64,000 nucleotides of DNA from JAPSGM01 sp963777045 (GTDB taxonomy: Bacteria; Chloroflexota; Limnocylindria; QHBO01): assembly GCA_963777045.1 (NCBI GenBank), contig CAVZPD010000009.1, positions 248,001-312,000 of the forward strand. Direction: 5' to 3'. A model generated the notes under the pieces. It saw nothing but the letters and a program-made list of their open reading frames with translations. It was not told the origin of the DNA and made no database searches. Within the stretch, counting starts at the first letter, position 1. Every line of letters begins with the position of its first letter. The position numbers and the translations under genes were made by a program. Of this stretch, positions 44,824 through 53,646 are shown piece after piece.

Positions 44824-45720
44824 GTGATCATCGATCCGATCCTGGTTCGCATCGGCCCCATCGAAGTCCACTGGTACGGCGTCATCATCGCCAGCGCCGT
44901 GCTGCTGGCCGGCCTCATCGGCACCATGGAGGCGCGCCGGCGCGGCGAGGACCCCGACACGGGCTGGTCGATGCTGCTGCCCGTCCTGGTGCTGGCCGTC
45001 ATCGGCGCCCGGCTCTACCACGTCATCCACCAGTGGGACTTCTACTCGAAGGACCCGTGGCTGATCCCGCAGATCTGGAACGGCGGACTGGGCATCCCCG
45101 GCGCGGTGGCGGGCGGCGTCATCGCCATCTGGGCGTACTCCCGCTGGGCCGGGCTCAATACCCTGCGCTGGTTCGACATCTTTGCCAGCGGGATGCTGCT
45201 GGGCCAGGCGATCGGTCGCCTGGGGAACTTCGTCAACCAGGAGCTCTACGGGCCGCCCACCGATCTTCCCTGGGGCATCCCGATCGATGCCGCCCACCGC
45301 ATCGGCCCATGGACCGATCTCTCCGCCTTCCCGCTCGACACGACCCGCTTCCATCCGCTCTTCGCCTACGAGGGGCTGCTCAACCTGGTTGGGCTGGTGG
45401 TCATCCTGTGGGCCGCGCGCCGCTTCGCCGCCTGGCTCTACGACGGCGACGTGCTCGTCTTCTACCTGGTCTGGTACAGCGCCGTGCGGATCTGGCTGGA
45501 GACGTTCCGGATCGAGAACTGGACGATCCTGGGCGTCCCGACCGCCACGTGGGTCGGCATCATCACGATCCTGGTGGCGGGGGGCATCTTCGTCCTCCGA
45601 CACCTCAAGGGCTGGGGTACGCCCGGCGCCTGGATTCGCGAGCAGGAGCAGCGCGAGGCCGATGCGGCCGCGGCACATCCGGGTGAGCCGGCACCGACCA
45701 CGGAGGCGAGCCCTGGCTGA
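44824..45720 (+). CDS. lgt: Prolipoprotein diacylglyceryl transferase
   Basis: 298 residues from the GTG at 44824 (IIDPILVRIGPIEVHWYGV). Lgt transfers diacylglycerol to the lipobox Cys of lipoproteins in the membrane, and at least two lipoproteins are encoded here. The Lgt signature is GRLGNFVNQELYG at about 139-151. HPLFAYEGLLN carries another conserved motif, and multiple membrane segments are present. The hydrophilic C-terminal tail (about 30 residues, EQREADAAAAHPGEPAPTT) is probably cytoplasmic. It overlaps the downstream CBS-like gene. Confidence 0.95.
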   Translation: MIIDPILVRIGPIEVHWYGVIIASAVLLAGLIGTMEARRRGEDPDTGWSMLLPVLVLAVIGARLYHVIHQWDFYSKDPWLIPQIWNGGLGIPGAVAGGVIAIWAYSRWAGLNTLRWFDIFASGMLLGQAIGRLGNFVNQELYGPPTDLPWGIPIDAAHRIGPWTDLSAFPLDTTRFHPLFAYEGLLNLVGLVVILWAARRFAAWLYDGDVLVFYLVWYSAVRIWLETFRIENWTILGVPTATWVGIITILVAGGIFVLRHLKGWGTPGAWIREQEQREADAAAAHPGEPAPTTEASPG

Positions 45721-46774
45721 CCCATCCGGCATTCGGCCCGATGTGACGGCGGTCATCGGCGAGACTCCGCTCGTTGCCCTGGATCGCCTGGCGTCGGGCC
45801 TGGCACCGAGAGTCGCAGCCAAGCTGGAGCACATGAATCCGGGCGGATCGGTCAAGGACCGCATCGCGATGCCGATGATCGAGGCCGCCGAGCGGGCCGG
45901 CCTGCTGAAGCCGGGCGGCGTCATCGTGGAGCCGACCAGCGGCAACACCGGGGTCGGCCTGGCCATGGCGGCCGCGGTGAAGGGCTACCGCTGCATCTTC
46001 GTCATGGCCGACAAGCAGTCGGAGGAGAAGCGCGCCCTGCTGCGCGCATACGGCGCCGAGGTGGTCGTCTGCCCCACCGATGTCGACCCGAACGACGAGC
46101 GCTCCTACTACCGGGTCTCGGATCGCCTGGCGCGAGAGACGCCCGGCGCGTGGAAGCCGGACCAGTACGCCAACCTCGCCAACCCCGAGGCCCACTACGC
46201 CACCACCGGACCGGAGATCTGGGAGGCGACCGAGGGGCGCATCACGCACTTCGTGGCCGGGATCGGCACGGGCGGCACCATCAGCGGCACCGCCCGCTAC
46301 CTGCGCGAGCGCAACCCGTCGGTGGTGGTGGTGGGCGCCGATACGGAGGGCAGCGTGTTCAGCGGCGACACGCCGCACGCCTACCTGACCGAGGGCGTCG
46401 GCGAGGACTTCTGGCCGGCCACCTACGATGCCGATGCGCCCGACCTGATCGTGCGGGTCTCGGACCGCGACGCGATGCTGACAGCCCGGCAGGCAACCGC
46501 CACCGAGGGCATCCTGGTGGGGGAATCGTGCGGTACCGCGCTGTGGGCCGCCCTGCAGGTGGCGCGCGAGGTCGACGAGCCTGATGCGCTGTTCGTGGTG
46601 CTGCTGCCGGACAGCGGACGCAACTACCTCGGCAAGCTGTACAGCGACGACTGGCTGCGCCAAGTTGGCCTGCTGGGAGCGAAGGAGCAGGTCGCCGACT
46701 ACGACTGGCGCGCGACGCGCCCCTCGGTGGTCGTCCGTCGAGGCGAGGTCAGACGCCCGGCTCAGCCGGAGTAG
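45683..46774 (+). CDS. Cystathionine beta-synthase-like PLP enzyme
   Basis: About 363 residues from the GTG at 45683, which would overlap lgt by 38 nt; a GTG at 45743 is the alternative. The fold-type II cysteine synthase domain has LEHMNPGGSVKDRIA (PLP Lys), EPTSGNTGVGLAMA, and HFVAGIGTGGTISGTARYLR. The C-terminus LPDSGRNYLGKLYSDDWLRQ is typical of cystathionine beta-synthases (vertebrate-like and MccA types) rather than CysK. It has no CBS regulatory domains. With the cystathionine lyase/synthase gene at 56372 it could form a reverse transsulfuration route. Confidence 0.85.
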   Translation: MSRHRPRRRALADPSGIRPDVTAVIGETPLVALDRLASGLAPRVAAKLEHMNPGGSVKDRIAMPMIEAAERAGLLKPGGVIVEPTSGNTGVGLAMAAAVKGYRCIFVMADKQSEEKRALLRAYGAEVVVCPTDVDPNDERSYYRVSDRLARETPGAWKPDQYANLANPEAHYATTGPEIWEATEGRITHFVAGIGTGGTISGTARYLRERNPSVVVVGADTEGSVFSGDTPHAYLTEGVGEDFWPATYDADAPDLIVRVSDRDAMLTARQATATEGILVGESCGTALWAALQVAREVDEPDALFVVLLPDSGRNYLGKLYSDDWLRQVGLLGAKEQVADYDWRATRPSVVVRRGEVRRPAQPE

Positions 46775-46965
46775 GGGTCGCTCTCCGGCTCCTCGCCCGG
46801 CTCGGCCTCGTCGCGGGTTCCCATGGTGTCGCCCTCGACGTTGACGGCGGTGGGCCCGTCCTCGTTGTAGAGACCGCCGGTCTCCGCAGCCGAGCCACCG
46901 AAGGCCGGCTCCGCGATTGGCTCGGTCTGCTCTTCAGGCGCGCTGCGCGGTTTCTGATTTGTCAT
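46762..46965 (-). CDS. Small acidic hypothetical protein
   Basis: 67 residues from the ATG at 46965. Rich in Glu/Pro/Gly with no hydrophobic segment (KPRSAPEEQTEPIAEPAF, ending EPESDPYSG). Its 3' end overlaps the CBS-like gene by 13 bp on the opposite strand. No family recognised; probably disordered. Confidence 0.5.
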   Translation of the reverse strand: MTNQKPRSAPEEQTEPIAEPAFGGSAAETGGLYNEDGPTAVNVEGDTMGTRDEAEPGEEPESDPYSG

Positions 46966-47009
46966 GTCCGCGGATCGGCGCATGCGACGTGCCAGCGGCG
47001 GGAGCGAGA

Positions 47010-47039
47010 CATGACCGGGCCCCGAGAGGCCCGGTCATG
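47010..47039 (-). terminator. Perfect 12-bp hairpin, likely terminator of the gene ending at 47065
   Basis: CATGACCGGGCC and GGCCCGGTCATG pair perfectly around a 6-nt loop, 26 bp after the stop of the minus-strand secreted-protein gene. A U-tract is lacking, as expected in a GC-rich genome. Confidence 0.7.
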
Positions 47040-47064
47040 CTCCTTCACCGGAGGGATGTGAGCG

Positions 47065-47613
47065 TCAGCAGCTCACGCGCGGGTTGTACTCGTAGAACAT
47101 CCCGCTGGGGTTCGGCTGCCAGACCCAGGCGTGCAGCTCGTAGAAGTCGGGCAGGCCGTAGCGGTTTCCGGCTGGCGTCAGGTGGAAGTGCTCCCCGAAG
47201 AGCTCCGGCGGCGCGGCGCCGGCACCGTTGGTGGCCTCCCAATCGGCCTTCAGCACCAGGTACTCGACGGCGACCAGCTTGAGGCGTCCATCCGACTGCG
47301 GCTCGTAGATGAGCAGTTCGGGGGCAGTGGCGACGGCCTCGTCGTCGAGCAGCTCGGGCTTGAGATAGTGGATGCCCATGGTGCCCGAGCCATTTGGATC
47401 GGCGATGCAGGTGATGCCGGCAAGATCGGCGACTTCCACCGTATACCCGGCGGCCATGGCGGCGTCGATGTCGTGGAAGGCCGCCGTGGCGTTGCGGAGC
47501 GCGGCCAGTCCGGACTGTCCGGCTGCGGCCACTCCCGTCAGCGCGCTCGCCGCGAGCGCTCCGGCGAGCAGGGCTGGAATGAGACGCCGGAGTGGATGCG
47601 ATGTGGTCTTCAT
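47065..47613 (-). CDS. Secreted protein of unknown function
   Basis: 182 residues from the ATG at 47613, preceded by GAGAGGAA. A clear signal peptide (LIPALLAGALAASALTGVAAAG) is followed by a compact domain with MGIHYLKPELLDDE, PELLIYEPQSDGRLKLVAVE and HAWVWQPNPSGMFYEYNP ending RVSC. Similar short secreted proteins occur in soil bacteria without a known role. Conserved Cys (ITCIAD and final SC) may form a disulfide. It is close downstream of a DUF4242 gene on the same strand. Confidence 0.75.
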   Translation of the reverse strand: MKTTSHPLRRLIPALLAGALAASALTGVAAAGQSGLAALRNATAAFHDIDAAMAAGYTVEVADLAGITCIADPNGSGTMGIHYLKPELLDDEAVATAPELLIYEPQSDGRLKLVAVEYLVLKADWEATNGAGAAPPELFGEHFHLTPAGNRYGLPDFYELHAWVWQPNPSGMFYEYNPRVSC

Positions 47614-47626
47614 GATCTGGTTCCTC

Positions 47627-47878
47627 TCACTGTCCTTCGACGACCGGGTAGACGGCATCGGCCACCAGGCCGTGCGCCTCTCGGTGCACACGATTTGCGG
47701 CGTCCTCGTCTGGGGCGTCGACGAGGCAGAAGATCTTCCCCTGCTTCTCGTCGACCCAGTACCGCAGGTAGCGGACGCCGTACTGCTCCTGCGTCTTCAG
47801 ATCGGCCTGGTGCGCCTGGGCCACGTCATCGGCCTTCACACCCCCGTCCAGGTTGTGCATGTCCATGTAGAGCGGCAT
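47627..47878 (-). CDS. DUF4242 / SCO4226-like protein, copy 1
   Basis: 83 residues from the ATG at 47878 with AAGGAGA seven bases upstream. DUF4242 fold: MDMHNLDGGVKADDVAQAHQ, YLRYWVDEKQGKIFCLVDAP, REAHGLVADAVYPV. The Streptomyces homologue SCO4226 binds nickel. The metal role here is inferred from family. Paralogue of the gene at 47977. Confidence 0.85.
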   Translation of the reverse strand: MPLYMDMHNLDGGVKADDVAQAHQADLKTQEQYGVRYLRYWVDEKQGKIFCLVDAPDEDAANRVHREAHGLVADAVYPVVEGQ

Positions 47879-47976
47879 GTGGTTTCTCCTTTCGTCTGAA
47901 GCGTGGTGCCGGTGGGCGTGTCGGACATCGGGGGAATTGCCCACGTTGGCCGTGGGCGATTGCCCAAACTGGCCGG

Positions 47977-48225
47977 CTAGACCTCCACCTCCAATTCGTA
48001 GACTTCGGGAGTTGGATGGCCGGCACGTTCGTGCACCCGCATCACGGCCTCGCGGCTCGGCCCGACTGCCAGACAGAAGGCCTTCCCGCGCTCGGGGTCG
48101 AGCCAGGCACGTTCGAAACGGACGCCTTCCTCGTCCTGGATCGCGAGGTCGCGGTCATGGGCCTCGGCAAGCTGCGTTCGAGTCACGCCGAAGAAGCCCG
48201 AATGGACGTCCATGAACTGCGCCAT
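47977..48225 (-). CDS. DUF4242 / SCO4226-like protein, copy 2
   Basis: 82 residues from the ATG at 48225. Very similar to SCO4226: MAQFMDVHSGFFGVTRTQL, FERAWLDPERGKAFCLAVGP, VMRVHERAGHPTPEVYELEV. Possible nickel-binding ferredoxin-like fold. It stands divergent from the LuxR regulator at 48386, whose promoter region holds an 18-bp palindrome. Confidence 0.88.
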   Translation of the reverse strand: MAQFMDVHSGFFGVTRTQLAEAHDRDLAIQDEEGVRFERAWLDPERGKAFCLAVGPSREAVMRVHERAGHPTPEVYELEVEV

Positions 48226-48334
48226 CTGCATCTCCGGTGTGGTTACGGGGCCGATTGCGCCAAGGCTCGTACGCGAAGTGACGCGCGTCATCGGGCGGGG
48301 AACGTACCGACCGTCCCTGCTTGGCTCGGGGACT

Positions 48335-48352
48335 ATCGGTCGTTCGACCGAT
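48335..48352. promoter_or_regulatory. 18-bp palindromic operator candidate between DUF4242 and LuxR genes
   Basis: ATCGGTCG-TT-CGACCGAT has perfect 8-bp arms around two bases. It lies in the divergent gap, about 34 bp before the LuxR ATG and about 110 bp before the DUF4242 start. Confidence 0.55.
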
Positions 48353-48373
48353 GGACTCTGTGGACAGGCACCG

Positions 48374-48379
48374 TAGACT
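48374..48379 (+). promoter_or_regulatory. Candidate -10 element of the LuxR gene
   Basis: TAGACT ends six bases before the ATG at 48386, identical in sequence and spacing to the pyrR element, with no Shine-Dalgarno. Confidence 0.45.
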
Positions 48380-48385
48380 CGGCGC

Positions 48386-51310
48386 ATGGCCAAGGCAGGC
48401 AGCGTTCTGTGTCCGATCCTCGTCGGCCGAGATGAGCTCCTCGAGCGCTTCGATCAACTGATCGAGGAGGCGCGGGCGGGGCACGGCCACGCGACCTTCC
48501 TGTCGGGCCGCGCCGGCCTTGGCAAGACCCGGCTGATGCGGGCGGCGATTCTCAAGGCCCAGACGGCCGGGCTGCGGGTGGACGGGGGCGCAGTCGCTCC
48601 CCAGGACCACCAGGTTCCGCTTGCCTCCATCCACGAGATGGCCGTCGGGCTGCGCAATGACGACACCTGGGGGAGCCTTTCGCCGGATCTGCTCGCGATC
48701 GACGGGCGGCACGACGGCGACGCGCTCGGCGCTCGCCGTCTCATGGTGCGTGCGGCGGCGGACCGCATCCTCGACGCGATCGATCGACCGTCGATGCTGG
48801 TCTTCAGCGACCTGCATTGGACCGATGAGATGAGCCTGGAGGTGATCGGCGAGCTCGCGCGGCATGCGGCTGACCGCCCCTTGCTGCTGCTCGCCGACTA
48901 TCGCGCCGACGAGTTTCCGATAGAGGGCATCCATCGCGAGTGGCGGTCGCGCCTTCTCAACCAGCGGCACGCGGACGAGATCAAGCTGCAGCCGCTGTCG
49001 CTCGAAGAGACCGCGACCGCGACGACGCTGATCCTGGGCGGCGAGCTTCCCGCACCCCGGGAAGTGGTCGAGGCAGTGCACCAGCGCACGAACGGGATCC
49101 CGCTCCACATCGAGGAGCTGCTGGCGGCGCTTGATGATGACGCGCGGTCCGATGGCCGCCGGATCCGCGAGGCGCATGTCCCGGACACGATTGCCGACGC
49201 CGTTTTGGTGCGCCTCGACCGGCTATCGGAGGCGGCGCGTGCGGTTGCGCGGGCCGGAGCCGTCATCGGCCGATGCTTCCGTCCGGACGTCCTGGCGGGC
49301 GTCATGGACCGACCGCTGACGCTCCTGGAGCCGGCGCTCCAGGAGCTGGAGGATGCCGCCATCCTTTACCCGTTCCAGTACGTGGATGGCGGCTACTACG
49401 ATTTCCGCCATCAGCTGCTGCGTGACGCGATCTACGACGCGCTTCCGCCGTCGCAGCTGAGGCGGTTCCACGCCCAGGCAGCCGAGTTCGTGATGTCACT
49501 GGAGGCGTCGAACGTCGTCCACGCCGCACGGCACTACGATCTCGCCGGACTGCGTTCGCAGGCATTTCGCACGTCGATAACTGCGGCGAGCGAAGCGAGC
49601 CGCATCTCCGCTCGACAGGAGGCGTACGAGCTCTACCGGCGCGCCATCGCCAACATTCCGGACGACCTGCCGGTCCTCGAGCGGGCGCAGCTCTACGAAC
49701 AGTTCTCGAACGCGGCCGGCGCCGTGGAGCACAACGAGGATTCCGAGCTGGCGGCGATCCGCGCGCGACAGCTCTACCTCGAGGCGGGGCGGCCGGTCGC
49801 CGCCGCCGCCCAGCTGATCGGCATCTGGTCGGCCGGATATCGCCGGGGAGACCGCGCCGATAGGCTAGAGGCCTTCGTCAGGCAGGCCGCGGCCGAGATC
49901 GCCGATCTGCCGCCGACGCCGGACCGCGAGACCCTGCGCGCGTACCTGATGGTGCTTGACGCGGAGCAGCTGTTCCTCGCGCTCGACCTCGTCCCGGCAC
50001 GTGAGCGCGCGATGGAGGCACGCAAGACCGCCTCGACCGTTGGGGACCGGGAGATCGGTCTCGACGCGGAGATCCTGCTCGCGCGAATCGCCGTCGTCGC
50101 GGGGAGCCACGAGACCGGGCTGCGCGATGGCCTACGAGCTGCGCGCGAGGCGCGAGATGCCGGCTTCGAGTCGGTCGGGGTCACCGGGCTGCGCAACATC
50201 GCGCTCCTGGCGGCCCGGATCATGGATCCGACGACGGCCAGGGTGGCCATCGGGGAGGGGCTGCAGTACGCGGACGCCATCGAGCAGTCGCACTGCAGGC
50301 AGATGATCGCCACCACATCAGCCCTGCTCGCCTGGGGCGCCGGCGAGTGGGATCTGGCGGATGCCACGGCTCGACAGGACCTCAGCGACCGAGGCTGCCG
50401 CCGCGGGATGGTCGGTGGTCTCGACGTCCTCGGACTGGTCGCCCTCGGACGAGGGCGACCTACGGAAGCGCGCCGCTGGCTGGAAGAATCGCTGTCCGTC
50501 GGCCGGCGCATCGGGGAGGTTCACCTCGTCCTCACGCCGCTCTGGGGCCTCGCCGAAGCCGACCTCCAGGAAGGTCTGACGGACGCAGCTGTCGAGCGCT
50601 GCGAAGAGGCCTGGTCGGCCGCCAGCGCCAGCGGCGAACGAGCCCTCTTCATCCCGTTCGTCGTCACCGGTACCCGCAGCCTCATTGCCGCGCGCCGCCC
50701 GGACGAGGCTGAACGTTGGCTGAGCCGGGCCCGTGAGTTCCTCACAGGATGGGAAGCGGTGGCCGGCGCAGCCCTGGCCCACGCGGCCGGCCTCGTCCGG
50801 CTGGCGGGTGGATCCTTGGTCGCCGCCCGCGAGGCGCTTGAACGCAGCATTCGGGGGTGGGAGGAGCGGGGTCGTGCGTGGGAGGCCGAGTGCGCCCGCC
50901 TCGATCTCGCCCAGTGCCTGACGCGCATGAACCGCTATGCCGACGCCATGGACGTGCTGGCCGGCGTTCGGCCGCGCCTTGAGGCCATGGGCGCCTCGCC
51001 GCTCGTCGCACGGGCCGATGAGCTCGCGAAGGCGGGCAAGGGGCGTGGCCAGCAGCACGAGCCATGGCGACCGCTCAGCGTGCGGGAGTTCGAGGTCGCG
51101 CGGCTCATCGCCGAGGGCCTGACGAACGCCCAGATCGCGGGGCAGCTGTCCGTCTCGCCGAAGACGGTGAGCGCACACGTTGAGCACATCCTGGCCAAGC
51201 TCGGCGTCGCGAGGCGCACCGAGGTCGCCGCGTGGGCGACCGATGTCCGCAGCGCAGCGACCGCGTTTGCCGACAGGCCCATCGTGGCGGGACCCGCGGC
51301 TCAGCGGTAG
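48386..51310 (+). CDS. Large LuxR-family (LAL/MalT-like) transcriptional regulator
   Basis: 974 residues. An N-terminal AAA/STAND ATPase has Walker A SGRAGLGKTRLMRAAI (about 39-54) and Walker B MLVFSDLHWTDEMSLEV (about 134-150). A long helical TPR-like region follows, about 330-880. The C-terminal LuxR HTH is PLSVREFEVARLIAEGLTNA then QIAGQLSVSPKTVSAHVEH, about 895-950. LAL regulators sense a small molecule or protein through the helical repeats and activate when ATP-bound. It is divergent from the DUF4242 gene. The 18-bp palindrome in between may be its binding site. The inducer is unknown. Confidence 0.92.
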   Translation: MAKAGSVLCPILVGRDELLERFDQLIEEARAGHGHATFLSGRAGLGKTRLMRAAILKAQTAGLRVDGGAVAPQDHQVPLASIHEMAVGLRNDDTWGSLSPDLLAIDGRHDGDALGARRLMVRAAADRILDAIDRPSMLVFSDLHWTDEMSLEVIGELARHAADRPLLLLADYRADEFPIEGIHREWRSRLLNQRHADEIKLQPLSLEETATATTLILGGELPAPREVVEAVHQRTNGIPLHIEELLAALDDDARSDGRRIREAHVPDTIADAVLVRLDRLSEAARAVARAGAVIGRCFRPDVLAGVMDRPLTLLEPALQELEDAAILYPFQYVDGGYYDFRHQLLRDAIYDALPPSQLRRFHAQAAEFVMSLEASNVVHAARHYDLAGLRSQAFRTSITAASEASRISARQEAYELYRRAIANIPDDLPVLERAQLYEQFSNAAGAVEHNEDSELAAIRARQLYLEAGRPVAAAAQLIGIWSAGYRRGDRADRLEAFVRQAAAEIADLPPTPDRETLRAYLMVLDAEQLFLALDLVPARERAMEARKTASTVGDREIGLDAEILLARIAVVAGSHETGLRDGLRAAREARDAGFESVGVTGLRNIALLAARIMDPTTARVAIGEGLQYADAIEQSHCRQMIATTSALLAWGAGEWDLADATARQDLSDRGCRRGMVGGLDVLGLVALGRGRPTEARRWLEESLSVGRRIGEVHLVLTPLWGLAEADLQEGLTDAAVERCEEAWSAASASGERALFIPFVVTGTRSLIAARRPDEAERWLSRAREFLTGWEAVAGAALAHAAGLVRLAGGSLVAAREALERSIRGWEERGRAWEAECARLDLAQCLTRMNRYADAMDVLAGVRPRLEAMGASPLVARADELAKAGKGRGQQHEPWRPLSVREFEVARLIAEGLTNAQIAGQLSVSPKTVSAHVEHILAKLGVARRTEVAAWATDVRSAATAFADRPIVAGPAAQR

Positions 51311-51440
51311 GAGTCGGGATCCAGCACCATCATTGGGGTCAACGTGACGCCTGCTCCAGCCGGAGGTATCGTGTCTCCTTCAAGGCAGGAGGCAGGCATG
51401 ACGCAGACCGCGGACCCCCGGGCTGCCGCGGCGAGCGGGC

Positions 51441-52937
51441 GTGGAGCGGGTCAATCACTGGATCGGGGGTCGCCGGGTGGCGGGCGCATCGGGCCGCCAG
51501 GGTCCGGTCTACAACCCGGCCACCGGCGAGGTGGCGCGCGAGGTCGACTTCGCATCCGTGGAAGAGGTGGACGAGGCCGTCCGCAGTGCCGGCAAGGCCT
51601 TCCCCGCCTGGCGCGCCACGTCCCTTTCGAAGCGAACCGACATCCTCTTCCGCTTCCGCAACCTGGTGGAGCAGCACCGCGAGGAGGTCGCGGCGCACCT
51701 GACCCGCGAGCACGGCAAGGTGCGCACCGATGCGCTGGGCGAGGTGCAGCGCGGGCTGGAGAACATCGAATTCGCGACCGGCATCTCGCACCTGCTCAAG
51801 GGCGGCTTCAGCGAGCAGGTGTCGACCGGCGTGGACGTCTACCAGATCCGCCAGCCGCTGGGCGTCGTGACCGGCATCACCCCCTTCAACTTTCCGGCCA
51901 TGGTGCCGATGTGGATGTTCGGCAACGCCATCGCCTGCGGCAACGCCTTCGTGCTGAAGCCGTCCGAGAAGGACCCGTCCGCATCGGTCTACCTCGCTGA
52001 GCTGTGGAAGGAGGCCGGGCTGCCGGACGGCGTCTTCAACGTCGTCCACGGTGACAAGGTCGCGGTGGATCGGCTGCTGGAGCACCCGGAGATCGCGGCC
52101 GTGAGCTTCGTCGGCTCCACGCCCATCGCGCGCTACATCTACGAGACCGGCACGAAGAACGGCAAGCGCGTGCAGGCCCTGGGTGGTGCCAAGAACCACA
52201 TGGTCGTCCTGCCCGATGCCGACATCGGCATGGCCGCCGATGCCGCCGTCTCCGCCGCCTACGGCTCGGCCGGCGAACGGTGCATGGCGATCAGCGTCGT
52301 CGTGGCGGTCGGCGAGGTGGCCGATCCGCTGGTCTCCGCGATCGAGGAGCGCCTGCCGAAGATCAAGGTGGGGCCGGGCCACGAGGAGGGCTCGGAGATG
52401 GGGCCGCTCATCACGCGCGAGCACCGCGACCGCGTGGCCGGCTTCCTGGAGAGCGGCGTCGCCGCCGGCGCCACGCTGCGCGCCGACGGGCGGGAGCACG
52501 TCCTCTACGACCAGGACTCCGGCGGATTCTTCCTTGGTCTCTCGCTGCTCGACAACGTGACGCCGGAGATGGAGTGCTACCGCAACGAGATCTTCGGCCC
52601 GGTGCTGGAGGTGATCCGCGTCCCGACCTACACCGATGCGGTGCGCGTCATCGAGGAGAACCCCTACGCCAACGGGACCGCCATCTTCACCCGGGACGGC
52701 GGCGCGGCGCGGCAGTTCCAGTTCGACGTGCCGGTGGGCATGGTCGGCATCAACGTGCCGATCCCGGTGCCGGTCGCCTACTACAGCTTCGGCGGCTGGA
52801 AGGCCTCGCTCTTCGGCGACCTGCACATGTACGGACCGGAGGGGATCCAGTTCTACACGCGAGCCAAGGTGGTCACCGCCCGCTGGCCGGATCCGGCCAC
52901 CTCTTCCGTGGACCTGCGCTTTCCGCAGACGAGGTAG
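51441..52937 (+). CDS. mmsA: CoA-acylating methylmalonate-semialdehyde dehydrogenase
   Basis: 498 residues, aldehyde dehydrogenase family of the MmsA/IolA type: VTGITPFNFPAMVPMWMFG (substrate/NAD region), FVLKPSEKDPSA, FVGSTPIARYIYETG, and the catalytic Cys in GSAGERCMAISVVVAVG near 285. MmsA oxidises methylmalonate semialdehyde to propionyl-CoA in valine, inositol or thymine breakdown. From a GTG at 51441. An ATG at 51398 with a strong CAGGAGG just upstream lies one frame out (MTQTADPRAAAASG), so a single missing or extra base may hide a longer N-terminus. The related pyrimidine-reducing PreA-like gene is distant. Confidence 0.93.
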   Translation: MERVNHWIGGRRVAGASGRQGPVYNPATGEVAREVDFASVEEVDEAVRSAGKAFPAWRATSLSKRTDILFRFRNLVEQHREEVAAHLTREHGKVRTDALGEVQRGLENIEFATGISHLLKGGFSEQVSTGVDVYQIRQPLGVVTGITPFNFPAMVPMWMFGNAIACGNAFVLKPSEKDPSASVYLAELWKEAGLPDGVFNVVHGDKVAVDRLLEHPEIAAVSFVGSTPIARYIYETGTKNGKRVQALGGAKNHMVVLPDADIGMAADAAVSAAYGSAGERCMAISVVVAVGEVADPLVSAIEERLPKIKVGPGHEEGSEMGPLITREHRDRVAGFLESGVAAGATLRADGREHVLYDQDSGGFFLGLSLLDNVTPEMECYRNEIFGPVLEVIRVPTYTDAVRVIEENPYANGTAIFTRDGGAARQFQFDVPVGMVGINVPIPVPVAYYSFGGWKASLFGDLHMYGPEGIQFYTRAKVVTARWPDPATSSVDLRFPQTR

Positions 52938-52946
52938 GTCGTTGCC

Positions 52947-53593
52947 TCAGCTCCCGAAATCGGCGTAGACGTCCCACTCGGGGACAGTTCCCTCCTGCAC
53001 GCCGACGCTGACGTAGAGGCTCAGCGAGCGGTCGCGGTCATCGGGCAGGAGGCAGCCCCGAGCTCCGGTCGCGCATGCAGCCGGGGACCGTGAGTGGCCG
53101 CAGGCGGGCTCCTAGATCTGCCCGCGAGCACCTCAGGACCGGCTGGGCTCGCAGCAACCCTCGAATCCGCGCGAGGACAGGCATCGATCAGGCCGTCGGA
53201 GGGGCTCCCGACCAGGTCCCCCTTCAGGACAGCCCACCGCGGGCTCCGGTTCGCGCCCGGTCCCAGGGTGCCGTACACGCGCAGCAGGTAATAGTCCTTC
53301 TGCGGATCAGCGTCGTAGAGGGAGCGGTGGGCCTCCCAGCAGACATCGAACCAGCCGTCCGGACGCTGGATGCGTGGCAGGCACTCGCCACCGGAGGGCG
53401 AGCTCGCGAGCTGGCTGGGATCCGTTCCTTCGCTCGGGTCCGGTGCGATCTCGCCGGACATGGTCGTCCGCGCGATGGTCGCGTCCGCGGCTCCGGCGGG
53501 GACCCCTGGCGTCCAGCGCAGGAAGGCGAACGCGAGGAGACCGGCGCCAACGATCACGCCAAGCACGACGGCGATCCGCCCCGTCCGACCCAT
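52947..53593 (-). CDS. Single-pass exported hypothetical protein (one frameshift)
   Basis: The N-terminus VVLGVIVGAGLLAFAFLRW is a signal anchor. A Ser/Pro/Glu linker and a domain with ECLPRIQRPDGWFDVCWEAH and YYLLRVYGTLG follow. The open frame ends prematurely near 53021, but one frame change in about 53060-53110 gives RDRSLSLYVSVGVQEGTVPE and WDVYADFGS with a stop at 52947, a more plausible end. About 215 residues. No family recognised. It converges on mmsA. Confidence 0.6.
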
Positions 53594-53646
53594 GCGACGC
53601 CTCCACGTCAGCTGCCCGCCGAATTGTCATCGCACCGGACCGTTCG

